A stretch of 45,118 bases of DNA from Mesobacillus subterraneus (lineage in GTDB: Bacteria; Bacillota; Bacilli; Bacillales; Cytobacillaceae), in assembly GCF_000934845.1 (NCBI RefSeq), contig NZ_JXIQ01000026.1, positions 1-45,118 on the forward strand, written 5' to 3'. Below, in pieces: positions 25,503-33,578 of this stretch. Numbering within the stretch: the first letter of the stretch is position 1; each line of letters opens with the position of its first letter. The notes under the pieces were generated by a model, which worked only from the letters and a program-made list of their open reading frames with translations, did no database searches and was not told the origin of the DNA. Both the position numbers and the translations under genes were made by a program.

Positions 25503-25719
25503 AAACGTAAATTTTAAGCGGTTCCACACTAATTTTTAAAACAACTGTCGAAGGGTCATGGACGAGGTTTATTTTTTCTACCATATATTCTTTCTTGTTA
25601 ATCGTAACGGTATTACTTGCTCTCAACGCTGCAATATAGTGTTCCCAATGCTTGACATTGTCACTTAAAAGGCATTTTTCTTTTAGATAATATTCCACCC
25701 TGTTCGGTGCACGATTCAA
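25501..25719 (-). CDS. Small hypothetical protein
   Basis: A 72-residue soluble protein with no family I recognise. I place the start at TTG 25719, directly behind GAGGAGGGGG; the longer frame from 25755 would include that site in coding sequence. The C-terminal half (INKKEYMVEKINLVHDPSTVVLKISVEPLK) looks like a small beta-rich domain. It has its own terminator and lies downstream of another small gene. Confidence 0.6.
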   Translation of the reverse strand: MNRAPNRVEYYLKEKCLLSDNVKHWEHYIAALRASNTVTINKKEYMVEKINLVHDPSTVVLKISVEPLKIYV

Positions 25720-25800
25720 CTTTCCCCCTCCTCTCGATAGAGTCAATGTGTGCATGTATTGGCTTGCGAAATAGTGACCGTGCCCTTTCCTGCAAAATCT

Positions 25801-25980
25801 CTATCTGTTTACATAAAGATAAAGAATCAGAAAGAGAATCAATCCAATCAGGAAAACTGAGCCAAGACTTGCACTGAACACGACATAAACCTTAGTGTGG
25901 AGGATGACATGAATAAGTAAAATGAGAAGCAAACCTAAAAGCAAAAAAATGGTTACTTGTAACTTCTTGTTCCTATTCAA
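25801..25980 (-). CDS. Small two-helix membrane protein
   Basis: A 59-residue frame starting with TTG 25980, nine bases behind AAGGTG, ending at TAG. The peptide has a basic N terminus (NRNKKLQ), two strongly hydrophobic helices and a YVNR end. The composition is typical of small Bacillus membrane proteins of unknown function. Confidence 0.6.
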   Translation of the reverse strand: MNRNKKLQVTIFLLLGLLLILLIHVILHTKVYVVFSASLGSVFLIGLILFLILYLYVNR

Positions 25981-26306
25981 ATGATCAGCACCTTAAGGTT
26001 CTCCATTACCCTAAAATCAACAGTTTCCTTATTCTTATATATTTGCGCACGACAAATTATATACCTATAAGAAAATCTCAATCGCCTTTATAATTGTCGC
26101 AACTTCCTAGTGGCAAGCACCTTTCTACTCGCCGTTTCCTTCTCCTGCTTTAGATGGAACTTAATCAGAACGGAGATCGTATGCTAAGTGTATTTATGTG
26201 AAAAGGGCTTTTTTATAGCGCTCATTGGCTATTTAATTGAATTGAAATTTTAATTCCCTTTAGTGTTTCTTTCGAGTATTTCGATAATTGTATCCATTTG
26301 TCAAAC
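25981..26306. other. Intergenic stretch without a recognised feature
   Basis: 326 bases, AT-rich. I see no convincing gene, RNA or repeat. A short run of GGGC-T6 at about 26207-26217 lacks a proper stem. Confidence 0.6.
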
Positions 26307-28370
26307 TTATTCTTTTTCCTCTAACAGCTGAACAGGCGCGAGATTCCAATCATCCTTCACATACTTCATGGTGTTGTATCCAATTATTTCGAGTTTCATA
26401 TCGTTTTTTTCAAATCCTTCGATTCCCAATGTCTGTTCTGTGACAAAATAGCGGGGCTGCTCTATTTTTTCAAAATCGATTGGCCCTGAACGATCGTCGT
26501 ATTCAACGCCATTTTTATCCATGAGCACTCCGTTAGATTCCATATTGGTGATGCTTGGTTGATCTGTCGAACCTCCTTGAAAACCGAATTGAATCGATTC
26601 GTACTCCCGATTTATTAAATCCTTATTGGTTATCACGACATTTGTCCATTGTCCATTTTTGACCTTATCGATGGCAATGTCACTCCCTGCATAGTGAATC
26701 ATCCGGGGAAATGGTTGAGATCCGCCCAGGTCAATCGTTTTCTGGTCACTGACGGATAAATAAACTGATTCTAACTCCGTTCTTACCTGTTTTGGCTTTT
26801 CGCCGTAAACTGGATCGAAGTACGTTTGATATCCAATCCAGTCATTGTCCTGCTGAGTCTGGATAAAGTAACCGCCATACTGGTCAGCCTCCACTTTTTT
26901 GTTGTTTACATTTAATGAACGAAAATTCACCATTTCAATTCGCTTCTCTACATCCCGACTATTGATTGCATACTGTAAGATCGTCGTAGTTGGCGCGATT
27001 ATTAATTTATCAATCCGAATCGGGACTCCTTCGATTTTCTTCTGTTGCTCGATTTTATATTCCTTGGAAGGCTGTTTGGTCGCTGAAAATTCAAACGACC
27101 AATTTCCCGTTTTGTTCTCACCGGGCAAAAAACCAAATTTAAGCTCAGGGTCATTGCTCCATTCCTGAATCTTGGTTACCCTTAGCTTGATTAACCCCTC
27201 CTCTTTTTTTAGCGGGTTTAGGGAAACCTTACCGTAGTATGTATTTTTCTTGGTTTCGTTGTTCCATCCTGTCCCATTATCACTTAGCGTAGAATACAAT
27301 GGATACGATTGGGTTTTCATAATCTCAAATTCATTTTCAACGGAAATTCCATCCTCAAAATGGATAAAATATTGTTTGTCTTCTTTTAAAGCATGAATTT
27401 CATAAAAAACCAGCGTCCGGATATCATCGGCAACTACCCCGTTGATTTTTATCAATACATCCGCATTTTCTGCTTCCAAGTTTAGCCTTTTACCAAACCC
27501 TTGCTGTAAAAAGGGGCGTAATTGCTCATTCTCTTCGGCCACCGCATAATAGACTTTCGGCAGCACACCCGTCATGAAACCAAGAGCGATCACGAATGCA
27601 AAAGCACTTGCAGCAAGCACGGCCCATTTTTTTCGTTTTTTGTTCTTCCCTTTTCGCTGTTCCTTTTTTTCTGTCAATTTTTTCTTGATAGGATCGAGAA
27701 TCTGTGGCGGTACTGTAGGCTCTTGCAGCTCGTCAAACCTGAACATCATTACTTCTTGAAAGCTCGCCAAATCGGCCTGACATGCCGGACAATGATAAAG
27801 ATGGACCTCAAACTCGATTTTTGCCGGTCGATCCATCGATTTCAACAAGTAATCGATATAATGTGTCTGATACTCTTCACAACCATGATAATCTTTTCCG
27901 TAAAGCTCGTTTCGGACGGACTGAATCCCAGCGTATAAATCACCCTTAATTTTCCCCACTGTCATGCCAAGGATCTGCGCTGCCTCCTCAAGAGAAAAGC
28001 CTGCAACTTGAGTAAGGATCAGCGCTTCCTTTTCCTCCATTTTCAGGTGGTCAATTGCTTTGTATAGATCCTGACGTGAATCTTCAGGACCTTTTAATCC
28101 GTCCTCTCTCGAAAGCTCACGGGCGCTCTGAATAAAATTTGCTGTCATCCACATTTTATGTGAATTATTTCCTTTATACTTTGGCCAATCCTTATGTACC
28201 TTCCCAATGAATCGGTAAAACAGTTCCTCCATCTGAAGCTGATTCTGTACGTAGAAACAACCAAGCGTATAAAAATATTGCTTATGCACATCTACCCAAT
28301 CAACGACAAATTCAATCCCTTTCTCCTGAATCGCTGTCCCCGTAATCGGGTCTAGTTTTTTCAATATCAT
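26307..28370 (-). CDS. Sigma-70-like / zinc-finger anti-sigma / membrane fusion protein (DUF4179 type)
   Basis: A 687-residue single-pass membrane protein. Residues 1-155 look like a degenerate ECF sigma factor: a weak region 2 and a good region 4 helix-turn-helix (HLKMEEKEALILTQVAGFSL, EEAAQILGMTVGKIKGDL). Residues about 160-205 form a zinc-finger anti-sigma motif with HLYHCPAC (HxxxCxxC). A Lys-rich stretch (about 230-248), one transmembrane helix (about 249-270) and about 415 extracytoplasmic residues of the DUF4179/DUF5643 type follow. So sigma-like, anti-sigma-like and sensor parts lie in one chain. Start taken at ATG 28370. It is preceded by an AI-2E family permease gene. Confidence 0.8.
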   Translation of the reverse strand: MILKKLDPITGTAIQEKGIEFVVDWVDVHKQYFYTLGCFYVQNQLQMEELFYRFIGKVHKDWPKYKGNNSHKMWMTANFIQSARELSREDGLKGPEDSRQDLYKAIDHLKMEEKEALILTQVAGFSLEEAAQILGMTVGKIKGDLYAGIQSVRNELYGKDYHGCEEYQTHYIDYLLKSMDRPAKIEFEVHLYHCPACQADLASFQEVMMFRFDELQEPTVPPQILDPIKKKLTEKKEQRKGKNKKRKKWAVLAASAFAFVIALGFMTGVLPKVYYAVAEENEQLRPFLQQGFGKRLNLEAENADVLIKINGVVADDIRTLVFYEIHALKEDKQYFIHFEDGISVENEFEIMKTQSYPLYSTLSDNGTGWNNETKKNTYYGKVSLNPLKKEEGLIKLRVTKIQEWSNDPELKFGFLPGENKTGNWSFEFSATKQPSKEYKIEQQKKIEGVPIRIDKLIIAPTTTILQYAINSRDVEKRIEMVNFRSLNVNNKKVEADQYGGYFIQTQQDNDWIGYQTYFDPVYGEKPKQVRTELESVYLSVSDQKTIDLGGSQPFPRMIHYAGSDIAIDKVKNGQWTNVVITNKDLINREYESIQFGFQGGSTDQPSITNMESNGVLMDKNGVEYDDRSGPIDFEKIEQPRYFVTEQTLGIEGFEKNDMKLEIIGYNTMKYVKDDWNLAPVQLLEEKE

Positions 28371-28437
28371 CCCTATTCCCCCCGGGGACAGAGGCCATTC
28401 CACTGTCCCAAAATGCATTGGCAAAGAAGACTATTGT

Positions 28438-29541
28438 TTATTTAACGTCCACAGACATACTTGCTCGCTTTCTGGCTCGTAAAAATTTTACCAAATTCAA
28501 AATGATTGTTTTGATGACTGCATAGGTCGGTACTGCCAATACCATCCCCAGGATTCCGGCCAGATTCCCGGCAGCCAGTAAAATAATGATGATCGTTGCC
28601 GGATGGGTATCCAGTGTTTTTCCTAGAATCAGTGGAGATAGCAGATTCCCTTCGATCTGTTGCGCCACTAGTATGACCACAACAACGAGCAACGCCTTCG
28701 TCGGGGAATCAAAGAAACCAACCAGCACGGCCGGTGCTCCTCCGATAATCGGACCAACATACGGTATGATATTTGTAAAAGCAACAATGAGCGCCATAAT
28801 TAGTGCATAGCGCAAATCAATGATCATATAGCCGATAAACGCGAGAATACCCACAACGGAAGCGACAGTAACCTGTCCTTGGATGTAAGCAGAAAGAGTC
28901 TCCCCTGTTTCCTTCAGGATTTTCAGCCCCTCTTCACGGTATTCTTTCGGAATGAGCTTAGACACAGCTTGTGGGAAACGATGACCATCCTTGAACATGT
29001 AAAACAATAAAAACGGCACGGTCACGAGAATAATCGCGATGTTGGTGACAACGCCAAGAAAACCCATCAGACCATTCGTCAGACTGTTCGGCAACGTATT
29101 TGCATATTCAATCAGCCGCTGCTGTACGGAATCAATCGTATTTTGTTGCTCAACCCTGAAGTTTTTAAATTCGGATGAACGAACTATATTATAGAAATAA
29201 TCCGTCGTCTTGTTAGCTAAATCGGGAAGATCATTTGCAAGCTCGGTTGCCTGTTTGGAAACAGCTGGAACTAGATTTCCGATCGCAAGGACAAGCAGTC
29301 CCCCAAATACTACATAAATGATCAAGATCGCAAGTACCCTCGGAACTTTTTTGCGATGCAGAAAGTCGACTACCGGATTCAGCAGAAAATAGAGGAAACC
29401 CGTAATCAAAATCGGGAAAAACACCGTCGAGATAAAAACCCCGATCGGTTGAAAGATAAATGAAATCTTCGTAGAAACATAAAGGATAGATGTGATAAGC
29501 AAAATCTGAATCAGCCAGAACTGCACTTTTGATTTATTCAA
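28438..29541 (-). CDS. AI-2E family (PerM/YtvI-like) membrane transporter
   Basis: A 367-residue protein with about eight transmembrane segments in the family arrangement: paired N-terminal helices, a large loop of about 90 residues (80-170), then the conserved PYVGPIIGGAPAVLVGF (about 262-278) and HPATIIIILLAAG (about 315-327). Family members export autoinducer-2, act as Na+/H+ antiporters, or serve in sporulation (YtvI). Substrate unresolved. TTG start behind GAGAGGT. It may be cotranscribed with the sigma/anti-sigma fusion gene 67 bases downstream. Confidence 0.88.
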   Translation of the reverse strand: MNKSKVQFWLIQILLITSILYVSTKISFIFQPIGVFISTVFFPILITGFLYFLLNPVVDFLHRKKVPRVLAILIIYVVFGGLLVLAIGNLVPAVSKQATELANDLPDLANKTTDYFYNIVRSSEFKNFRVEQQNTIDSVQQRLIEYANTLPNSLTNGLMGFLGVVTNIAIILVTVPFLLFYMFKDGHRFPQAVSKLIPKEYREEGLKILKETGETLSAYIQGQVTVASVVGILAFIGYMIIDLRYALIMALIVAFTNIIPYVGPIIGGAPAVLVGFFDSPTKALLVVVVILVAQQIEGNLLSPLILGKTLDTHPATIIIILLAAGNLAGILGMVLAVPTYAVIKTIILNLVKFLRARKRASMSVDVK

Positions 29542-29760
29542 TATATGTACCTCTCACCTTAGATTATTTTGGTAAAATTATACCAAGTTTTCATTCTAAA
29601 GTATATCAGTGTTTCGAAATATAAGTGGCGGTTGATTTTTAAGTAAGCTCCGGTGGACAGTTTCTCGTTTCTCACCAAACCTGTCAAGATCATCCAAATT
29701 CCCCCTCAAACATCTAACCAAGCCTGCCAATATCTTCCCAATCACCTTCAAATACAAATA

Positions 29761-29800
29761 AAAAAACCATCCAGAGACATCAAATCACTGAATGGTTTTT
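29761..29800 (-). terminator. Terminator of the yceI-like gene
   Basis: AAAAACCAT / ATGGTTTTT arms, T-rich on the minus strand, directly after the YceI-like stop. Confidence 0.75.
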
Positions 29801-29810
29801 AAAATCTAAC

Positions 29811-30338
29811 TTATGCTGCCGGGTTTACTTCAAGTTCTACTTTAATCTTAATGTCTTTCCCAACCATGACACCGCCTGTTTCAAGTGCTGCATTCCAGGT
29901 GAGACCGAATTCTTCGCGGTTTACTTTTGCTTCTGCTTCGAAACCGTATACTTCGATGCCCCAAGGATTTGTTCCTTTGCCGCCGTATTCGACATCGAAT
30001 GTGATTGGCTTTGTTACGCCTTTGATCGTTAGGTCGCCTGTTACTTTGTAATCCGCACCATCACGAGTAATGTTAGTTGATGAAAATTCGATAGTTGGGT
30101 TATTTTCGATATCAAAGAAGTCTGCTGATCTGAGGTGATTATCACGGTCCTCGTTGCGTGTATCAATGCTTGCAACGTCAATGTTGATTGCAATGGAAGC
30201 GGTAGTTAAATCTGTCAAATCTGCTGCTTCAATATCCGCGGAATAAGAATTGAATTGTCCTTTTACCTTTGATACCATCATATGTTTCACTTCAAAGCCA
30301 ATTGCTGAGTGTGCCGGATCGATTGCGAATTTAGTCAT
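29811..30338 (-). CDS. YceI-family lipocalin-like protein
   Basis: A 175-residue YceI protein: opening DPAHSAIGFEVKHMMVSKVKG (core HSAIGFEVKHM), DVASIDTRNEDRDNHLRSADFFD, and FEAEAKVNREEFGLTW near the end. The fold is an extended lipocalin-like barrel that binds polyisoprenoids or long amphiphiles. No signal peptide, as in other Bacillus members. A pair of MhqR-like half-sites lies upstream and might give quinone or thiol-stress control. Confidence 0.92.
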   Translation of the reverse strand: MTKFAIDPAHSAIGFEVKHMMVSKVKGQFNSYSADIEAADLTDLTTASIAINIDVASIDTRNEDRDNHLRSADFFDIENNPTIEFSSTNITRDGADYKVTGDLTIKGVTKPITFDVEYGGKGTNPWGIEVYGFEAEAKVNREEFGLTWNAALETGGVMVGKDIKIKVELEVNPAA

Positions 30339-30359
30339 TCCAAAATCCTCCTATTTTAC

Positions 30360-30422
30360 TTTTAATTCGAGATATTATTCCAAAAAATAAATCTCTAAAT
30401 CAATTATTTTTAATTCGAGATA
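30360..30422. promoter_or_regulatory. Direct repeat TTTTAATTCGAGATA upstream of yceI
   Basis: The 15-mer TTTTAATTCGAGATA occurs at 30360-30374 and again at 30408-30422, 48 bp apart. AATTCGAGATA equals the right half of the MhqR operator as I remember it (TATCTCGAATTCGAGATA). A degenerate ATCTCTAAATC lies between them in the opposite sense. Confidence 0.5.
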
Positions 30423-30618
30423 AATTTAACATGAAATGAATCTAGCTGTCAACACCTATGCATCCCTCGAACGACTTCAAACTTATTTAGATTTAGGTTT
30501 TTTCAAGTTCACAAGCATTGTTCATGAAAAAATTCTCGCCACACAGGACATGCACCCTTACCAATTCATTTCTTTGACGTATCCTATAAGGAAATCTATT
30601 TTAAAAAGAGGTGATCTG

Positions 30619-31428
30619 ATGAAACTATATTTAGATCCTGGCCATGGCGGCTCAGACCCAGGAGCACAGGGAAATGGTCTTCTTGAAAAAAATTTGACCT
30701 TAGATATTGCACTGAGACTCCGTTCGATTCTAGAAAAAAACTATCAAAATATCGAAATCAAAATGAGCAGGACAAGCGATTTGACCAAAAGTCTTATCCA
30801 GCGTACTGATGAGGCTAATTCTTGGGGGGCTGATTTTTATCTGTCCATTCACATTAATTCTGACAAAGGTTCAGCGAGTGGATACGAGGACTACATCTAT
30901 AGTGGCCTTTCAAATAATTCAGCAACCGCTCAATACCGTGATCTTATCCATTCCGAGGTGATAAAATTAAACAAGCTCCCTAATCGCGGCAAAAAAATAG
31001 CCAATTTTCATGTACTTCGTGAATCATCAATGGCTGCGATGCTCTCAGAAAACGGCTTTATCGATCATGCCCATGATGCCGCGCTTATGAAGCAAGAATC
31101 CTGGCGGCAAAGCGTTGCTCAGGGACATGCGAACGGGATTGCGAAGGCGTTCAAACTTTCACCAAAGAATCGCACAAATCCAGCCCCGGGCAGCAGACAA
31201 TCTTTGCACAAAGTGATTGCCGGTTCTTTCCAGGACCGAACAAATGCGGAGCATCAACTCTCAGTCCTGAAAGCAAAAGGGTTTGAAAGCTTTATTGCAA
31301 CGGTGGAGATTTCAGGCGAGAAATGGTACCGTGTACAAGCAGGTGCATTTTCAAACCGTGATTCTGCCGAAGCTCGCGTCCGCGAAATGGAAAGCCAGGG
31401 AATCCATGCATTTATCATCACAGAGTAA
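30619..31428 (+). CDS. cwlC: N-acetylmuramoyl-L-alanine amidase with SPOR domain (CwlC type)
   Basis: A 269-residue peptidoglycan amidase. Residues 1-178 are an Amidase_3 domain with zinc ligands in DPGHGGSDPG (His about 9), E of LLEKNLTL, HINS (about 75) and catalytic Glu in SENGFID (about 139). Residues about 197-269 are a SPOR domain of two short repeats (KVIAGSFQDRTNAEHQL and RVQAGAFSNRDSAEARV). Strongly resembles CwlC/CwlD-type mother-cell lytic enzymes of B. subtilis; no signal peptide, as for CwlC. ATG 30619 follows AGAGGTGATCTG; an in-frame start at 30436 would add 61 unlikely residues. Confidence 0.88.
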   Translation: MKLYLDPGHGGSDPGAQGNGLLEKNLTLDIALRLRSILEKNYQNIEIKMSRTSDLTKSLIQRTDEANSWGADFYLSIHINSDKGSASGYEDYIYSGLSNNSATAQYRDLIHSEVIKLNKLPNRGKKIANFHVLRESSMAAMLSENGFIDHAHDAALMKQESWRQSVAQGHANGIAKAFKLSPKNRTNPAPGSRQSLHKVIAGSFQDRTNAEHQLSVLKAKGFESFIATVEISGEKWYRVQAGAFSNRDSAEARVREMESQGIHAFIITE

Positions 31429-31435
31429 CACAGAC

Positions 31436-31474
31436 AAACAGCCGAATCCTTTAGAAGGATTCGGCTGTTTTATT
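31436..31474 (+). terminator. Terminator of the cwlC-like gene
   Basis: Perfect 16-bp stem (AAACAGCCGAATCCTT and its complement) with a three-base loop, followed by TATTTT. Confidence 0.9.
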
Positions 31475-31646
31475 TTCAAGTTTTTTTCATAGGACTGCAC
31501 GAGAAACCATAAGCAGAAGTGGAATTGAGGTATTGACCAAAAGCAGGGAACGAAAGTGTTAAGATGGAACACACGATTTAATCAAACGTTTGAATAGTTA
31601 TTCTTACCGCTGCATCATCGGAAGTTCTCTTTCCTTTTTTCCTTTT

Positions 31647-32142
31647 CGGGCACATGTTGGCCTTTCTTGTGACCGTGCTCTCGCTTTTTCTTCCTTCTCG
31701 GGCACATGTTAACCTTTCTTGTGACCGTGCTCTCACTTTCTCTTCCTTTGCGGGCACATGTTGGCCTTTCTTGTGACCGTGTTCTCGCTTTCTCTTCCTT
31801 CTCGGGCACATGTTGGCCTTTCTTGTGACCGTGCTCTCACTTTCTCTTCCTTTTCGGGCACATGTTGACCTTGCTTGTGACCGTGCTCTCGCTTTTTCTT
31901 CCTTTTCGGGCACATGTTAGCCTTGCTTGTGACCGTGCTCTCACTTTCTCTTCCTTTTCGGGCACATGTTGGCCTTTCTTGTGACCGTGCTCTCGCTTTT
32001 TCTTCCTTTTCGGGCACATGTTGGCCTTGCTTGTGACCGTGTTCTCGCTTTTTCTTCCTTATCGGGCACATGTTGGCCTTTCTTGTGACCGTGTTCTCGC
32101 TTTTTCTTCCTTATCGGGCACATGTTGGTCTTGCTTGTGACC
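31647..32142. repeat. Ten-unit 52-bp tandem hairpin repeat array
   Basis: Units begin CGGGCACATGTT at 31647, 31699, 31751, 31803, 31855, 31907, 31959, 32011, 32063 and 32115, an exact 52-bp period. Each holds the inverted repeat GGGCACA ... TGTGACC around TGTTGGCCTTTCT, then a pyrimidine-rich tail (CTCTCGCTTTTTCTTCC). Variation is confined to a few positions (GG/AA/GA/AG after TT; TTTC/TTGC; CTCTCG/CTCTCA/TTCTCG). Because 52 is not a multiple of three and the unit has no stop on the minus strand, long overlapping minus-strand frames appear in all three phases; I do not treat them as genes. The last unit is truncated. A partial unit precedes the first. Confidence 0.95.
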
Positions 32143-32254
32143 CTGCTGAATAATTATCAAAGGTAAAACAACCATCCCTAGCAGTCAGACTAGTATAAAA
32201 AACTTTTCTTCATATACTCCCGCAAAAAATAATAAGAGAAGCAAATTTCTGGTG

Positions 32255-32280
32255 TGTTGATTTTTACCTGTAGATCAACA
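32255..32280. promoter_or_regulatory. Inverted repeat upstream of the oxidoreductase gene
   Basis: TGTTGAT and ATCAACA arms separated by 12 bases, about 130 bases upstream of the TTG start. A possible operator; nothing else is recognised between the repeat array and the gene. Confidence 0.3.
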
Positions 32281-32411
32281 TCAATTCCTTTTCAAGCCCC
32301 TCCCAGATTGTAACCTGTACCTTTCTGGGTATTAAAAAATCTGAAAATTATTTTACTTTCTACCCCTGCTGGATTTACTATTAAACTATACTAAGGACAG
32401 AGGTGTTATTT

Positions 32412-33497
32412 TTGAAAAAGTTTAGAGTAGGTATCATCGGGACGGGTTTTGGCGCAAAGGTACATGCGCCAATGATGGCACAACACGAAGGATTCGAGGT
32501 AGCAGCAGTCTCGAGCGTTTCAAGGGGCAATATTGAGGAAGCCAGGAACGCCAGCGGAATTGAAAATGTCTACACTGACTGGCGACAAATGCTTGAGGAA
32601 GAAGCTCTCGATTTAGTAGTGGTCTCTTCTGCAGTGAATTTGCATAAAGAAATGGTTGTTGCCGCTTTTAAAAAGGGCATACATGTAGTTTGTGAAAAAC
32701 CAATGGCTATGGATGTTGCCGAAGTAGAAAAAATGATTGTGGAGCGGGACAAAGCGGGAAAACTTGGGCTGATCAACCATGAATTCCGTTTCTTGCCGGC
32801 TCGTACAAAGGTAAAAGAAATTTTGGAGAACGGGCAACTAGGGGATATTTTACATGTCCGTTACCTGTGTTCATTTGCGAGCTATAATGGTCTGGTTTCA
32901 AAACCACGTGGCTGGCTCGGGCAGGAAGATAAGGGCGGCGGCATGCTTGGAGCGATCGGCTCCCATATGACGGATTCTCTTCATTGGTGGCTGGATAGCA
33001 CATTTAAACAAGTTTTTGCTCAGCTTCCTATCCATGTTCCTATTCAAGCGGCTGATAATGGGCATACAGAACACCGGACAGCGGACGACGCTTTCCAAAT
33101 CATCGGTTCTCTGGAAAACGGTGCGACTGTAACATTGGAGCTCCTTTCCGCAGCGCGCAAAACCGAGAACACATGGCGTCTTGAAGTATTCGGTACGGAA
33201 GGAACACTTGTAATGCTGGATGACAATAAGGTCCTCCTCTCCGCCGGAAATTCGCCATTCGAAGAAGTGGAGCTAGCGCGTGATTTACAAGCTCCTTCTG
33301 GGATGCCAGAGGTTGCAGCCCGATACTATAATGGCTTTCAACGGGCTTTGAACGCACTCCATGAAACGCTTCTTTCCGGTGAGAAGCACCCGTATCTCGC
33401 AGATTTCGAGCATGGACGTTCGACGCAAAAAGTATTGGACGCAGCCAGGATTTCAGCGCGTGAAGGGCAAAAAGTAGAAGTAAAAGGCAATCCCTGA
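32412..33497 (+). CDS. Gfo/Idh/MocA-family oxidoreductase
   Basis: A 361-residue NAD(P)-dependent dehydrogenase. N-terminal Rossmann motif VGIIGTGFGAKVHAP (about 5-19), the family motif CEKPMAMD (about 94-101) and the C-terminal alpha/beta domain with GGGMLGAIGSHMTDSLHWW (about 175-193; catalytic-site His within). Likely oxidises a sugar, inositol or related polyol; substrate unknown. TTG 32412 lies seven bases behind GAGGTG; the upstream GTG at 32403 is within that site. Stand-alone gene with its own terminator. Confidence 0.88.
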   Translation: MKKFRVGIIGTGFGAKVHAPMMAQHEGFEVAAVSSVSRGNIEEARNASGIENVYTDWRQMLEEEALDLVVVSSAVNLHKEMVVAAFKKGIHVVCEKPMAMDVAEVEKMIVERDKAGKLGLINHEFRFLPARTKVKEILENGQLGDILHVRYLCSFASYNGLVSKPRGWLGQEDKGGGMLGAIGSHMTDSLHWWLDSTFKQVFAQLPIHVPIQAADNGHTEHRTADDAFQIIGSLENGATVTLELLSAARKTENTWRLEVFGTEGTLVMLDDNKVLLSAGNSPFEEVELARDLQAPSGMPEVAARYYNGFQRALNALHETLLSGEKHPYLADFEHGRSTQKVLDAARISAREGQKVEVKGNP

Positions 33498-33513
33498 TGG
33501 GACTGCCTTTTTT
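33483..33513. terminator. Bidirectional terminator between the oxidoreductase and selO genes
   Basis: AAAGGCAATCCC-TGAT-GGGACTGCCTTT stem followed by TTT; T-rich on both strands. It contains the oxidoreductase stop codon. Confidence 0.8.
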
Positions 33514-33578
33514 CATGACTAACGATGTTCTCGATTCCGGTAATGGACATTTTTCACGATTCTAGCCATAAAAACACA

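Noticed and set aside
26130-26230. Possible small RNA or terminator near GGGC-T6
   Set aside because: No matching left arm of a stem could be found.
29680-29740. CCTGTC/CCTGCC repeats resembling the 8.5-kb array
   Set aside because: The spacing is 43 bases, arms do not pair and the TTGGC core is absent.
31578-32123. Several long minus-strand frames of basic repeat peptides
   Set aside because: They overlap in all three phases of a 52-bp tandem repeat, so openness follows from the repeat unit and not from coding selection.
31647-32142. CRISPR array
   Set aside because: The whole 52-bp unit is repeated, with no unique spacers of constant length between conserved repeats.
33100-33516. 138-codon minus frame opposite the oxidoreductase gene
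   Set aside because: Lies entirely antisense to a gene with clear family motifs; no ribosome binding site.
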